Positions 26,242 to 34,413 of a stretch of DNA of 64,000 nt are shown here, piece after piece; within the stretch, counting starts at the first letter, position 1; every line of letters begins with the position of its first letter. The translations under genes were made by a program, and so were the position numbers. The notes under the pieces were generated by a model. That model saw nothing but the letters and a program-made list of their open reading frames with translations. It ran no database searches and had not been told where the DNA came from. The DNA is from Planococcus plakortidis. GTDB taxonomy: Bacteria > Bacillota > Bacilli > Bacillales_A > Planococcaceae. Where the stretch lies: NCBI RefSeq assembly GCF_001687605.2, contig NZ_CP016539.2, positions 340,501-404,500 on the forward strand. Direction: 5' to 3'.

Positions 26242-26463
26242 TCAGACGATTTGGCGTTCTCTCGTTTGGACGGGCATGCATGAAAGCACATGGCTGATTT
26301 TGAAATGGCGCTTCTCGCGGCGCAAAAAACAATAAGCCTGGAACGAATCCCCACTGACTTTCAGGATTTTAACCCGGCGCTTGCTAATGGTGCCGTCATT
26401 CGCGATGTACATCATGTCGATCAATTGCCGGTATTTGAATGCTTTCAGAAGTTGCGCTTTCAT
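26242..26463 (-). CDS. Stand-alone mini-WYL domain protein
   Basis: 73 residues with GGGAGGG before the ATG. The pattern IDMMYIANDGTISKRRV, then SFQAYCFLRREKRHFKI matches the core of WYL domains, which bind nucleic acids or nucleotides; there is no helix-turn-helix. Divergent from sbcD. Its promoter (TTGTTT at 26520-26525, 17 bases, TATAAT at 26497-26502 on the minus strand) places the start near 26490, inside a LexA-like box, so DNA-damage induction is likely (inference). Confidence 0.72.
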   Translation of the reverse strand: MKAQLLKAFKYRQLIDMMYIANDGTISKRRVKILKVSGDSFQAYCFLRREKRHFKISHVLSCMPVQTRERQIV

Positions 26464-26481
26464 GGTAACCCTCCCCAGATA

Positions 26482-26495
26482 AGAACGTTTGTTCT
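26482..26495. promoter_or_regulatory. Candidate LexA (SOS) box
   Basis: AGAACGTTTGTTCT holds the GAAC-N4-GTTC core of the Gram-positive LexA site; the outer bases deviate from the remembered CGAACRNRYGTTYC. It covers the expected start of the mini-WYL gene and lies upstream of the sbcD promoter. Confidence 0.65.
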
Positions 26496-26496
26496 C

Positions 26497-26525
26497 ATTA
26501 TATACCGGCCGGGGGAATGAAACAA
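26497..26525 (-). promoter_or_regulatory. Candidate promoter of the mini-WYL gene
   Basis: On the minus strand TTGTTT and a perfect TATAAT are 17 bases apart; the start would fall in the LexA-like box. Confidence 0.6.
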
Positions 26526-26540
26526 GTGAAATGAATCGTG

Positions 26541-26546
26541 TATAAT
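26541..26546 (+). promoter_or_regulatory. Candidate -10 box of sbcDC
   Basis: A perfect TATAAT lies 45 bases before the sbcD ATG; the -35 region is poor. Confidence 0.5.
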
Positions 26547-26591
26547 GGAACGAACGTATATTCTTTTATATAGAAGAAAGGGGAGCTTTTT

Positions 26592-27755
26592 ATGAAATTC
26601 ATCCATACCGCTGACTGGCATCTCGGGAAATTGGTGCAAGGCGTACATATGACAGAAGACCAGCGATTTGTGCTCGATCAATTGATCGAAGCGATCGAAC
26701 AGGAGCGTCCCGATGCACTGGTGATTGCGGGCGATTTATATGACCGCGCGGTGCCGCCGACAGAAGCGGTGCGTTTGCTGGATGACACGCTCGCGAAAAT
26801 CGTGCTGGATCTACAAGTGCCGGTGATCGCTGTGGCAGGCAACCATGACAGTCCTGGCCGCTTGGATTTCGGGAGCCGAGCGTTGAAAAGCAACGGCCTC
26901 CATATCGCGGGGCCGATCCGTCCTGAATTCGAACCTGTCGTTTTGAGCGACGAAGCGGGTGAAGTGCATTTCCATCTGGTTCCGTATACCGATCCGTCGA
27001 TGGTGCGCCACGTCTTTGAAGATCCGGACATCAAAACCCATGATGATGCGATGAAAGCGATCACCGAACGTATTTCCGGGGAAATGAAAGCGGAGGCACG
27101 CCATGTATTCGTCGGGCACGCATTCGTGACGCCGCGAGGGGAACAGGAAGACAACACGAGCGATTCCGAACGGCCGCTTGCGATCGGCGGTGCGGAACAC
27201 GTCAGCGCGCAGCATTTCCAGCCGTTCCATTACACAGCGCTCGGCCATTTGCATAAAGCGCATTATGTATTGGATGAGACGATCCGTTATTCGGGATCGC
27301 CTTTGAAATATTCGATATCGGAAGAGCATCATCGAAAAGGCTTCCATATCGTCGACTTGGCAGCGGACGGTTCAGTCTCGGTAGAAAAGCGTTTGTTCGA
27401 AGCGGAGCGCGATATGCGTTCGGTCGAAGGGACCATCGCAGAAATCATGGGCCATGAGAGAAGCGAGGATTATGTTTTCGTCACTTTGCTCGATGAGACG
27501 CCTGTTTTGTCCCCGATGGAAAAAGTGCGTTCGGTCTATCCGAATGCGATGCATGTGCAGCGCAAGACTTTCGCCAAAGAAGCCGGGGAATCAACTCTCG
27601 GCTCACGCCGGAAAATGGACCCGGTGCAATTGTTCCACGCTTTTTATGAAGAAGTAAAAGGCGATGTGCCGTCTGCAGAGACGGCCGAATTGTTCGGCGA
27701 AGTGCTGCAGGAATTCCTGCAGGCGGATTCTGAACGGGAAGAGGTGAAATCATGA
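26592..27755 (+). CDS. sbcD: Exonuclease subunit SbcD (Mre11 homologue)
   Basis: 387 residues. Metallophosphoesterase motifs in order: HTADWHLGK (7-residue region from the N-terminus), GDLYDRA, GNHDSPGRLDFGS, VGHAFVT and ALGHLHKAH. The subunit supplies the nuclease activity of SbcCD, which opens DNA hairpins and protein-blocked ends. GGGGAGC precedes the ATG. The stop overlaps the sbcC start by four bases, so the two are coupled. Confidence 0.97.
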   Translation: MKFIHTADWHLGKLVQGVHMTEDQRFVLDQLIEAIEQERPDALVIAGDLYDRAVPPTEAVRLLDDTLAKIVLDLQVPVIAVAGNHDSPGRLDFGSRALKSNGLHIAGPIRPEFEPVVLSDEAGEVHFHLVPYTDPSMVRHVFEDPDIKTHDDAMKAITERISGEMKAEARHVFVGHAFVTPRGEQEDNTSDSERPLAIGGAEHVSAQHFQPFHYTALGHLHKAHYVLDETIRYSGSPLKYSISEEHHRKGFHIVDLAADGSVSVEKRLFEAERDMRSVEGTIAEIMGHERSEDYVFVTLLDETPVLSPMEKVRSVYPNAMHVQRKTFAKEAGESTLGSRRKMDPVQLFHAFYEEVKGDVPSAETAELFGEVLQEFLQADSEREEVKS

Positions 27756-30700
27756 AACCAGTCAAATTGAAATTGACGGCATTCGGCCCGTACCGCGACA
27801 GCGAGGAAATCGATTTTGAAGACTTGGAAGGCAACCGCCTGTTTGTCATCTCGGGCAGCACCGGTTCCGGCAAGACGAGTATTTTCGACGGCATTTGTTT
27901 TGCGCTTTACGGCTCGGCAAGCGGTTCGGACCGCAGCGAACCGAAAAACCTGCGCAGCGACTTCGCCAAGGACACGGTCCACACTTCGGCTGAATTGACC
28001 TTTGAAGTGCATGGCAAGACGTACCGCATCCTGCGGCAGATGAGCCATGTGAAAAAAGGCAATAAAAGCGCGACGGGTGAACGCTATGAATTTTTCGAGC
28101 TGACCGATAAGGGGGAAAAGCCGTGCGTCGAGCGGCAAATCGTCTCGGAACTCAATCGCCGCATCGAAGAAATCTTGGGGCTCACTTTCTCCCAATTCAA
28201 CCAGATCGTCATGCTGCCGCAAGGGGAATTCCGCAAGCTGTTGACGTCCGAAACCGATAATAAGGAAACGATTTTGCGGAAGATTTTCCGCACCGAACCG
28301 TACCGCTTGGTTGCTGAGCGGCTCAAACAGAAAAAAGACGAGGCGCAGGACCGTTTCAAAGCACAGCAGATGCTTTATAAAGAACAAGTGCAGGCGATTG
28401 CGGGTTCTTTGCCGCAGCGTGAATCAGCTCTTTTTGAAGTGTTCGCGCAAGGTGATTTCCAGCGCAACCAATTACTTAAAGGGCTTGAAGGGGAAATCCG
28501 CCATTACGAATCGGAAAGCATCGGCCTGCAGGAGCGCTATCAAAGATCCTATGATTTCCACAATAAAAAAATGGCTGAGTTCCATGAAGCGAAAGGCTGG
28601 AACGAGCGCTTCGATGAATTGGAAGCGAAACAACGCCGTTTGCAGGAACTTGAACAACAACTTCCTTCCGTCAAAGAATGGGAGCAGCAAGTCACAGCAG
28701 CCGATCAAGCGGGAATGATCACCGGCTTGGAAGAGCAGGTGCTGGAACTTGTGGCTAATGAACGCCAAAAACGCGAAGAATTGCTTCGTAGCGAGACGGC
28801 TGAACAGAAAGCCCAGGAAATGAAGCGGCAGGCGCAGCAAGTGAAGGACGAAGAAGAAAGCCGCCATGGACAGCGTCAAGCCGCACAGCAAGCGCTGATT
28901 CGTTTGCAAGATATGGAAGCAGGCGTAAAGGAACTGGAACAACAGCGTACAGCTGTCCAGCAATTGGAGAAAGCAGCTATTCACGCCAGAACGTCATTAC
29001 AAAGGACGGATGAACAAACATCAAGCGCCGAGCAACAGCTGGCACAAACAAAATCATTGATTCAACAGCTGGAAGAAAGACTGGAGCATTTCGACGATAA
29101 GCGGGACCGCCAGAACCGGTTGGCGGAACAACAACGCGCCTTGGCGGAATATCTGCGCTTGGAGCAAAAGCTTGAAGGTTTGGCCGAACAATCAGCGGAA
29201 GACAAGGCGGAGTTTGATCAAGCGCAAAAAGCCTATCAATCGATGGAGCATGATTGGTTTGCCAACCAGGCCGCGCTACTCGCATCGAATCTGCACGACG
29301 GGGAAGCATGTCCCGTTTGCGGGAGCCTCGACCATCCAGCAAAACAGCCAGGCAGTGCTTCAGCAGTAAACCAGCAAGCGATGGAACAGGCCAAGCAAGT
29401 ATTGGCACAAAGCGAGCAAAAATCCCGTAAAACGGAAGCGGAAGAAGCGGCGGTCCGTGAACAGGCCGCAGTGAAACGCCGGGAACTGGACGTAATGTCG
29501 ATAGTTGCGGAACAAGCTGGAGCGCAATTGGAGACGATACAGGCTGAGCAGCATTCGTTAACTGGAGAGCTCGAACAATTGCAATCCGATAAGGAGCAGC
29601 TGCGAAAGCGCAAGTTGGCATTCGCAGAGATGGAAGACCAGTTATCAAACTTAAAGAACCAACAGGCGGAAGCCCAGCACAGTGCACAAGAAAAACGTTC
29701 CGCCTATGAATCGGCACAAGCAGTATTGGAAAGCAAGCTGACATCGATTCCGCAAGCGCTCCGTGATCTTGGATCGCTTCGAACAGAGACCGCAAAAGCG
29801 CAGGAAACGAAAGACCGCTTAGAAGAGGCTTGGCAACGAGCGCAGGACGCCATGCAAAAAACCGAGCGCCAACTGTCGGAGGCGGCGGTGTCGCTTCGTC
29901 ATAGCAAGCAGTCCGTGGAAGAAGTGCAAGAAAAGCTCGGCCATGCCGAAAGCCGTTTCGAGGAAGCGCTCGTGAAATCCGCTTTCGCCTCGAAAGAAGC
30001 TTATCATGAGGCCAAACTGGAAGCATCCCGCTACGAAGAATTGAAAATGCAAATTGAGCGGTACAAGCAAGACCGCCACACGACAGAGCGGCAAACGGTG
30101 GAACTGGAAAGTGCACTTGATGGCCGTGACCGTGTTGACGTGTCGGATGCGGAACAAGCGCTTGCCGAATTGAAAGCCGATTATGAACAGGCGCTTTCTG
30201 AATTGAACACAGCCAAGGAATACCGGAAAAAAGCCCAGGCATTCTTTGACGAAGTTTCCGAAGCCTCTGCAAAAGAAGCGGAGGCAGAAGCGGAATTAGC
30301 GCGCATCGTCGACCTTTACGATACGATCCGCGGCCAGAATGATGTAAAGCTGTCCTTCGAAAGGTATTTGCAGATCGAGTATTTGGAGCAGATCTTAGAA
30401 GCGGCCAATGAACGTCTGAAACATTTGTCGAATGGGCAATTCCAGTTGATGAGAAGCGACCGTCAGGAAGCGCGCGGCAAGCAAAGCGGCCTTGGCCTTG
30501 ATGTGTATGACGCCTATACGGGCCAGACACGCGACGTCAAAACGATGTCCGGCGGGGAGAAGTTCAATGCTTCCTTGTGCCTCGCGCTCGGCATGGCCGA
30601 TGTCATCCAGAGCTTTGAAGGCAATGTATCGATCGAAACGATGTTCATCGATGAAGGGTTCGGGTCATTGGATGAAGAATCGCTGAACAAGGCGATCGAG

Positions 30701-30841
30701 ACGTTGGTCGATTTGCAGCGGTCGGGACGGATGATCGGCGTCATTTCCCACGTGCAGGAATTGAAAGCGGCGATTCCGGCGATTTTGGAAGTGGAAAAGA
30801 TGAAAGAAGGCATCAGCAAAACGAGCTTCCACATTAAATAA
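27752..30841 (+). CDS. sbcC: Exonuclease subunit SbcC (Rad50 homologue)
   Basis: 1029 residues. Walker A STGSGKTSIFDG near residue 37, Q-loop region LTFSQFNQIVMLPQGEF, long coiled coils rich in Gln, Glu and Ala, a zinc hook CPVC at C520 and C523, then the ABC signature KTMSGGEKFNASL and Walker B ETMFIDEGFGSLDEE at the C-terminus. SMC-like ATPase that clamps DNA for SbcD. The large open frame on the opposite strand (28977-30530) is a shadow of the coiled-coil codons. Confidence 0.97.
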   Translation: MKPVKLKLTAFGPYRDSEEIDFEDLEGNRLFVISGSTGSGKTSIFDGICFALYGSASGSDRSEPKNLRSDFAKDTVHTSAELTFEVHGKTYRILRQMSHVKKGNKSATGERYEFFELTDKGEKPCVERQIVSELNRRIEEILGLTFSQFNQIVMLPQGEFRKLLTSETDNKETILRKIFRTEPYRLVAERLKQKKDEAQDRFKAQQMLYKEQVQAIAGSLPQRESALFEVFAQGDFQRNQLLKGLEGEIRHYESESIGLQERYQRSYDFHNKKMAEFHEAKGWNERFDELEAKQRRLQELEQQLPSVKEWEQQVTAADQAGMITGLEEQVLELVANERQKREELLRSETAEQKAQEMKRQAQQVKDEEESRHGQRQAAQQALIRLQDMEAGVKELEQQRTAVQQLEKAAIHARTSLQRTDEQTSSAEQQLAQTKSLIQQLEERLEHFDDKRDRQNRLAEQQRALAEYLRLEQKLEGLAEQSAEDKAEFDQAQKAYQSMEHDWFANQAALLASNLHDGEACPVCGSLDHPAKQPGSASAVNQQAMEQAKQVLAQSEQKSRKTEAEEAAVREQAAVKRRELDVMSIVAEQAGAQLETIQAEQHSLTGELEQLQSDKEQLRKRKLAFAEMEDQLSNLKNQQAEAQHSAQEKRSAYESAQAVLESKLTSIPQALRDLGSLRTETAKAQETKDRLEEAWQRAQDAMQKTERQLSEAAVSLRHSKQSVEEVQEKLGHAESRFEEALVKSAFASKEAYHEAKLEASRYEELKMQIERYKQDRHTTERQTVELESALDGRDRVDVSDAEQALAELKADYEQALSELNTAKEYRKKAQAFFDEVSEASAKEAEAEAELARIVDLYDTIRGQNDVKLSFERYLQIEYLEQILEAANERLKHLSNGQFQLMRSDRQEARGKQSGLGLDVYDAYTGQTRDVKTMSGGEKFNASLCLALGMADVIQSFEGNVSIETMFIDEGFGSLDEESLNKAIETLVDLQRSGRMIGVISHVQELKAAIPAILEVEKMKEGISKTSFHIK

Positions 30842-30881
30842 GCTGTTTCTCCGTAAAACGTTTAAAACCCGGACGGAAGGT

Positions 30882-30907
30882 GAATTTACTAACTAACAGG
30901 TAAATTC
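30882..30907 (+). repeat. Small hairpin between two SD-like repeats
   Basis: GAATTTAC and GTAAATTC pair around a 10-base loop; GGAAGGTGA occurs on both sides (30875-30883 and 30909-30917), the second serving as ribosome site of the next gene. Confidence 0.45.
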
Positions 30908-30921
30908 CGGAAGGTGATTGA

Positions 30922-31599
30922 ATGGACTTGATTTTGTTCCTGCTGCTCACGGCAGCTTATATCGGGCTGCTCGTATGGGCGGCAGCCAGCCAAAAAGAAT
31001 GGACCTTGATGGCATTTGCCTATTTCGTAGTGCTCGGGCTCGTTTACGATAACGGGATCATCGCGCTTGGGAAATTTATCGGCGAAGGTGCGCTATTGGA
31101 GAACCTTAACGCGCTGCGTTTCTGGATACATGCCTTCTTTACGCCGGCCTTGGCATTGTATTCACTCGGTGCTGTGCGGCAGGCGGGCGTGAAATGGGCT
31201 AATAAATCGTGGGCTTTATATGCCGCGTGGGCTTTCTTCGTCCTTCTCGTCATTATTGAGATTTGGCAAGTGACCTGGGGCACGGAGCTTGAGCCTGTCA
31301 GGGAATATGGCGTTCTGAAATACACGTCGGCTGAAGAAGCTTCAGGCCCGCCGTGGATGATCGTGCTGGTATCGGCGGCGCTGCTGGCGGCAGGCGCCAT
31401 TGTCTGGAAGAAGGCGAGCTGGGCATGGATGTTTGTCGGTGCAGTGATTATGGGCATTGGCAGCAGCGTGACGATTCCGGTTGACAGCGCTGCCGTGACG
31501 AATATTTTCGAGCTCATCCTGCTGACTTCCCTCGTATGGACGAAAATTCATTTGGAGAAAAAGCAAACCGAAAAGAAAAGGGGCCGTAACGATGAATAA
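30922..31599 (+). CDS. Multi-pass membrane protein, unknown function
   Basis: 225 residues with about seven hydrophobic segments, starting at residue 2, and a basic cytoplasmic tail (KKQTEKKRGR). Tryptophan-rich, with the central segment RFWIHAFFTPALALYSLGAVRQAG. No family recognised with confidence. GGAAGGTGA is the ribosome site. Overlaps the following gene by 8 bases, so co-translated; transcription may continue from sbcDC, since no terminator separates them. Confidence 0.7.
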   Translation: MDLILFLLLTAAYIGLLVWAAASQKEWTLMAFAYFVVLGLVYDNGIIALGKFIGEGALLENLNALRFWIHAFFTPALALYSLGAVRQAGVKWANKSWALYAAWAFFVLLVIIEIWQVTWGTELEPVREYGVLKYTSAEEASGPPWMIVLVSAALLAAGAIVWKKASWAWMFVGAVIMGIGSSVTIPVDSAAVTNIFELILLTSLVWTKIHLEKKQTEKKRGRNDE

Positions 31600-31807
31600 A
31601 TTCAGTTATAAATCCAGATTGCTGTATTTCGGCTTGCTTGGTTTTTTCAGTCTCGGATTTTTTCTTCTGCAGCTATACTCTGTCATGAACAGCGACTCGG
31701 GAATCGGTTCATACGTGTTGCTCGTTCTGTGGGCGCTGATGATAGCGTTTGGCGTTGGCGGCTTATTTTTCACAATGAAAACAAACAAAGAAAGACGCGG
31801 AAAATAA
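31592..31807 (+). CDS. Small two-helix membrane protein
   Basis: 71 residues, two hydrophobic segments (about 11-30 and 40-60) and charged ends. No family recognised. The start lies inside the end of the preceding gene with AAAAGGGGCC upstream. Confidence 0.6.
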   Translation: MNKFSYKSRLLYFGLLGFFSLGFFLLQLYSVMNSDSGIGSYVLLVLWALMIAFGVGGLFFTMKTNKERRGK

Positions 31808-31821
31808 TCTGCGTCTTTTTT
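31791..31821 (+). terminator. Terminator after the membrane protein pair
   Basis: AAAGACGC and GCGTCTTT pair around a 12-base loop, followed by Ts; the stop codon is in the loop. Confidence 0.75.
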
Positions 31822-31827
31822 GTTTTC

Positions 31828-31946
31828 CCAGACTCCAGCGCCCAGCCCTTCGGGTCATAAGTCAACCCGGCTGCGCGGCCAAGTACGCTTCGCCAGTCTG
31901 TCTTATGCCTGTCAGGGCTAAGCGGGCGCTTGCGCTTTTCATTGTT
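31828..31946. repeat. Dispersed GC-rich intergenic repeat, copy 1
   Basis: Begins with CCAGACTCCAGCGCCCAGCC and ends with GGGCGCTTGCGCTTTTC; AGCGCCC at 31837-31843 pairs with GGGCGCT at 31924-31930, so the element can fold on itself. I recall similar elements in many Bacillus and Planococcus spacers. Confidence 0.7.
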
Positions 31947-32072
31947 GTCCAGACTTCAGCGCCCAGCCCCTCGAGTCGCTTCGGTCATGCCGGCAATGGC
32001 GAAGAGCGCCATTGCGGACATGCCCTCCAGCGCTTGTCGGGACTAGACGGGCGCTTGGGCTTTTCATTGTTG
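31947..32072. repeat. Dispersed GC-rich intergenic repeat, copy 2
   Basis: Same ends as copy 1 and directly after it in the same orientation: AGCGCCC at 31958-31964 pairs with GGGCGCT at 32049-32055. The middle differs and carries a perfect 9-bp inner hairpin, GCAATGGCG with CGCCATTGC. Both copies end in TTTTCATTGTTG. Confidence 0.7.
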
Positions 32073-32172
32073 CCAGAAAAGAGTGAATTTCGCGGAAAGT
32101 TTGCAAATATGGGGCGCGCCCTGATGTGTGATAAAATATTTACCGGTAATAAAGGGAGCGGGAGTGAAGAGT

Positions 32173-33441
32173 ATGACGAAGAGATTGAATTCTGAAGAAG
32201 TAGTGAATTTGATTGAAGCCGGCGCGGATATCATCGTGCCGATCGCCAATGGTGAACCGATCAAATTATTGGATATATTGGAAGAACGGGCGGATCAATT
32301 GCAGGGTGTGAAAATCCATCAGATGCTTGCTTTGCGTGAACGCAGCTATATCAAAGGCGAGTTGGAACAGCTGAAGCATGTTTCTTATTTTCTGAGCGGC
32401 GCGACCCGTAAAGTGTACCAGCAAGCGAAAATGGACCTGGTGCCGAATAATTTCCACGAGATGCCGCGCCTATTGCAAAAAGCGACGAAGATGTCGATGA
32501 TCATGACAGTCGCTTCGCCGATGGACGAACACGGTTATTTCACCTTCGGCACGCAAGCCGATTATGTCGCTGAATTCGTCGGAAAAGTGCCGTTTATTCT
32601 GGAAGTGAATGAACATATGCCGCGCACTTTCGGCCGCAACCAGATCCACATCAGCCAAATTGCAGGGTATGTGGAGCACCACGCACCGCTTGCAGAAGAG
32701 AAGGTCAGTGAAATCAGCGAGATTGACATGCAGATCGCCTCGTCGATCATCGGCGATATTGAAGATGGCGATACGCTTCAGATCGGCATCGGTTCGGTGC
32801 CGAATGCGGTCATCAGCATGCTGAAAGACCATCGCCACTTGGGAATCCATACAGAAATGCTGCCGGATGGGGTAGCGGATTTGGTCAATTCCGGCGCCAT
32901 TGACGGCACGCGGAAATTTACGAACCCCGGAAAGATCGTCGCGACGTTCGCTTACGGTTCGAAAAATCTGTATGATTTCATCGACGGCAACCCAGCAGTA
33001 GAGATGCTTCCGGTAAGCGTCGTCAACGATCCGCGGGAAATCGCCAAAGAGAAGAATATCGTCTCGATCAATGCCACGACAGAAGTCGATTTGTACGGCC
33101 AGTGCGCTTCTGAAACGGTCGGCGGTAAATACTATTCCTCCAGCGGCGGGCAAGTCGATTTTGCGAGGGGCGTACGTTTCGCTGAGAATGGCAAAGGCTA
33201 TATCTGCATGCCGTCCACTGCAAAAAGCGGGAGCTTATCACGCATCAAGCTGAATCTGGCACCGCAATCGGTCGTGACGACAGGCAAAAACGATGTCGAC
33301 AACATCGTCACGGAGTACGGCATCGCGCGCTTGCACGGCGTCTCCCTTGCGGAGCGGGCGAAGCGCCTCATCAATGTCGCCCACCCGAAATTCCGCGAAG
33401 AGCTGATGTTCGATGCGAAAAAGAACGGCTTCTTGCTGTAA
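32173..33441 (+). CDS. Acetyl-CoA hydrolase/transferase family (4-hydroxybutyrate CoA-transferase-like)
   Basis: 422 residues from the ATG at 32173 with GGGAG 8 bases upstream. Class I CoA-transferase pattern: GIGSVPNAV near residue 210, HTEMLPDGVADLV, then INATTEVDLYGQ, whose Glu is the catalytic residue that forms the CoA thioester, and SSSGGQVDFARG. Transfers CoA between acetyl-CoA and an organic acid such as butyrate or 4-hydroxybutyrate. Single gene; partner enzymes are not adjacent. Confidence 0.88.
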   Translation: MTKRLNSEEVVNLIEAGADIIVPIANGEPIKLLDILEERADQLQGVKIHQMLALRERSYIKGELEQLKHVSYFLSGATRKVYQQAKMDLVPNNFHEMPRLLQKATKMSMIMTVASPMDEHGYFTFGTQADYVAEFVGKVPFILEVNEHMPRTFGRNQIHISQIAGYVEHHAPLAEEKVSEISEIDMQIASSIIGDIEDGDTLQIGIGSVPNAVISMLKDHRHLGIHTEMLPDGVADLVNSGAIDGTRKFTNPGKIVATFAYGSKNLYDFIDGNPAVEMLPVSVVNDPREIAKEKNIVSINATTEVDLYGQCASETVGGKYYSSSGGQVDFARGVRFAENGKGYICMPSTAKSGSLSRIKLNLAPQSVVTTGKNDVDNIVTEYGIARLHGVSLAERAKRLINVAHPKFREELMFDAKKNGFLL

Positions 33442-33469
33442 ATGAATGTGTTGTTTTAGGTGAACATCA

Positions 33470-33504
33470 AAATCCCCGGCTGCAAAAGCAGCCGGGGATT
33501 TTTT
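33470..33504. terminator. Strong bidirectional terminator
   Basis: A 13-bp stem (AATCCCCGGCTGC with GCAGCCGGGGATT), AAAA loop and T run between convergent genes. Confidence 0.9.
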
Positions 33505-34279
33505 AGCGGACAGTCAGTTCGACACTGCCGATTCCTTCGTATTTCGCTTCGTAACGCCCTTTTTCAAGCGGCTTCGGCAAGATGAACGTTCCGGATGACA
33601 CGGTCAGGCCGCGCTTTAGTTTCAAGCCATGCGCTTCAAGTTCTGTAGCCAGCCATTTGATGGCGTTCACTGGATGCCCCAACACTTCAGACGAGCTTCC
33701 GGAAGCAACCGGTTCGCCGTCGAGGAATAATTCGCCGCGGACTTGGTCGAGTTGATCGTAGGAGCGGCTTTTTGCCGGTTTGCCGACCACGATGCGGCCA
33801 GCGACAGCGCTGTCTGCGATGACTTGCCCGAGTGTGATGTTCGGGAACCACTCGGTGAACCTTGAGTCTGGAACTTCGATGCCCGGGGCCACCAAGGTTT
33901 TTTCAAGGATCGCCGTTGTTGAATCATCGGCATTGATATCTTCCTGGATGAGGAACATCAATTCGATTTCGATCAACGGCGACAGCATGCTTGAGAGCTC
34001 AATGGCATCACCGGAAATAGCGGGAGCGGTCAATGCCCCATATAGCGGTTTGCCGGAGTTGAACAATTGCTGCGTTTCAGGGCTCGTCAAACTGATTTTA
34101 TAACCCGCCAGTGGCTCCCCCTGCTGTTCTTTCCTTGCCAGTACTGCCTGCTGTATCTCATAACCCAGGCGGGGATTTAGCGATTCGGGAACCTGTTCTT
34201 TCCCGACAGCTTGCCGGTTATCATACGCCCTGTACAGGCGTTCTGCGTATTCCTGTTTTTCTGATTCAAATGATGCCAT
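33503..34279 (-). CDS. 2-keto-4-pentenoate hydratase family protein
   Basis: 258 residues, the length of MhpD/XylJ-type hydratases and 4-oxalocrotonate decarboxylases (FAH-like fold). Seen: AGYKISLTSPETQQLF, the metal-binding pair in SPLIEIELMFLIQ (about residues 100-112), and GHPVNAIKWLATEL. Such enzymes act late in catechol meta-cleavage. No other pathway gene is adjacent, so its role here is unclear. AAAGGAG precedes the ATG. Confidence 0.85.
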   Translation of the reverse strand: MASFESEKQEYAERLYRAYDNRQAVGKEQVPESLNPRLGYEIQQAVLARKEQQGEPLAGYKISLTSPETQQLFNSGKPLYGALTAPAISGDAIELSSMLSPLIEIELMFLIQEDINADDSTTAILEKTLVAPGIEVPDSRFTEWFPNITLGQVIADSAVAGRIVVGKPAKSRSYDQLDQVRGELFLDGEPVASGSSSEVLGHPVNAIKWLATELEAHGLKLKRGLTVSSGTFILPKPLEKGRYEAKYEGIGSVELTVR

Positions 34280-34348
34280 TATTCAGTCTCCTTTCCTTGC
34301 ACCCATCTTATCATTTAAGGGTGGCCTTGGCACGTGGAGGATGGAAAT

Positions 34349-34378
34349 TTGCTTTTCGATTGTCTTATCTTATAAGAT
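34349..34378 (+). promoter_or_regulatory. Candidate promoter of the rsbR paralogue
   Basis: TTGCTT (34349-34354), 16 bases, TATAAG (34371-34376). The -10 region lies in a perfect 12-bp palindrome ATCTTATAAGAT (34367-34378). Confidence 0.5.
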
Positions 34379-34413
34379 GGGAGGGACAAGTTAGAAAAGG
34401 AGCGGCATACATT

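Noticed and set aside
26548..26565. Second SOS-like site near sbcD (GAACGTATATTC)
   Set aside because: Lacks the GTTC half, so it does not meet the GAAC-N4-GTTC core.
28977..30530. Large open frame (517 codons) on the minus strand
   Set aside because: It lies wholly opposite the coiled-coil part of sbcC, has no recognisable domain, and arises from the Gln/Glu/Ala codons of that gene.
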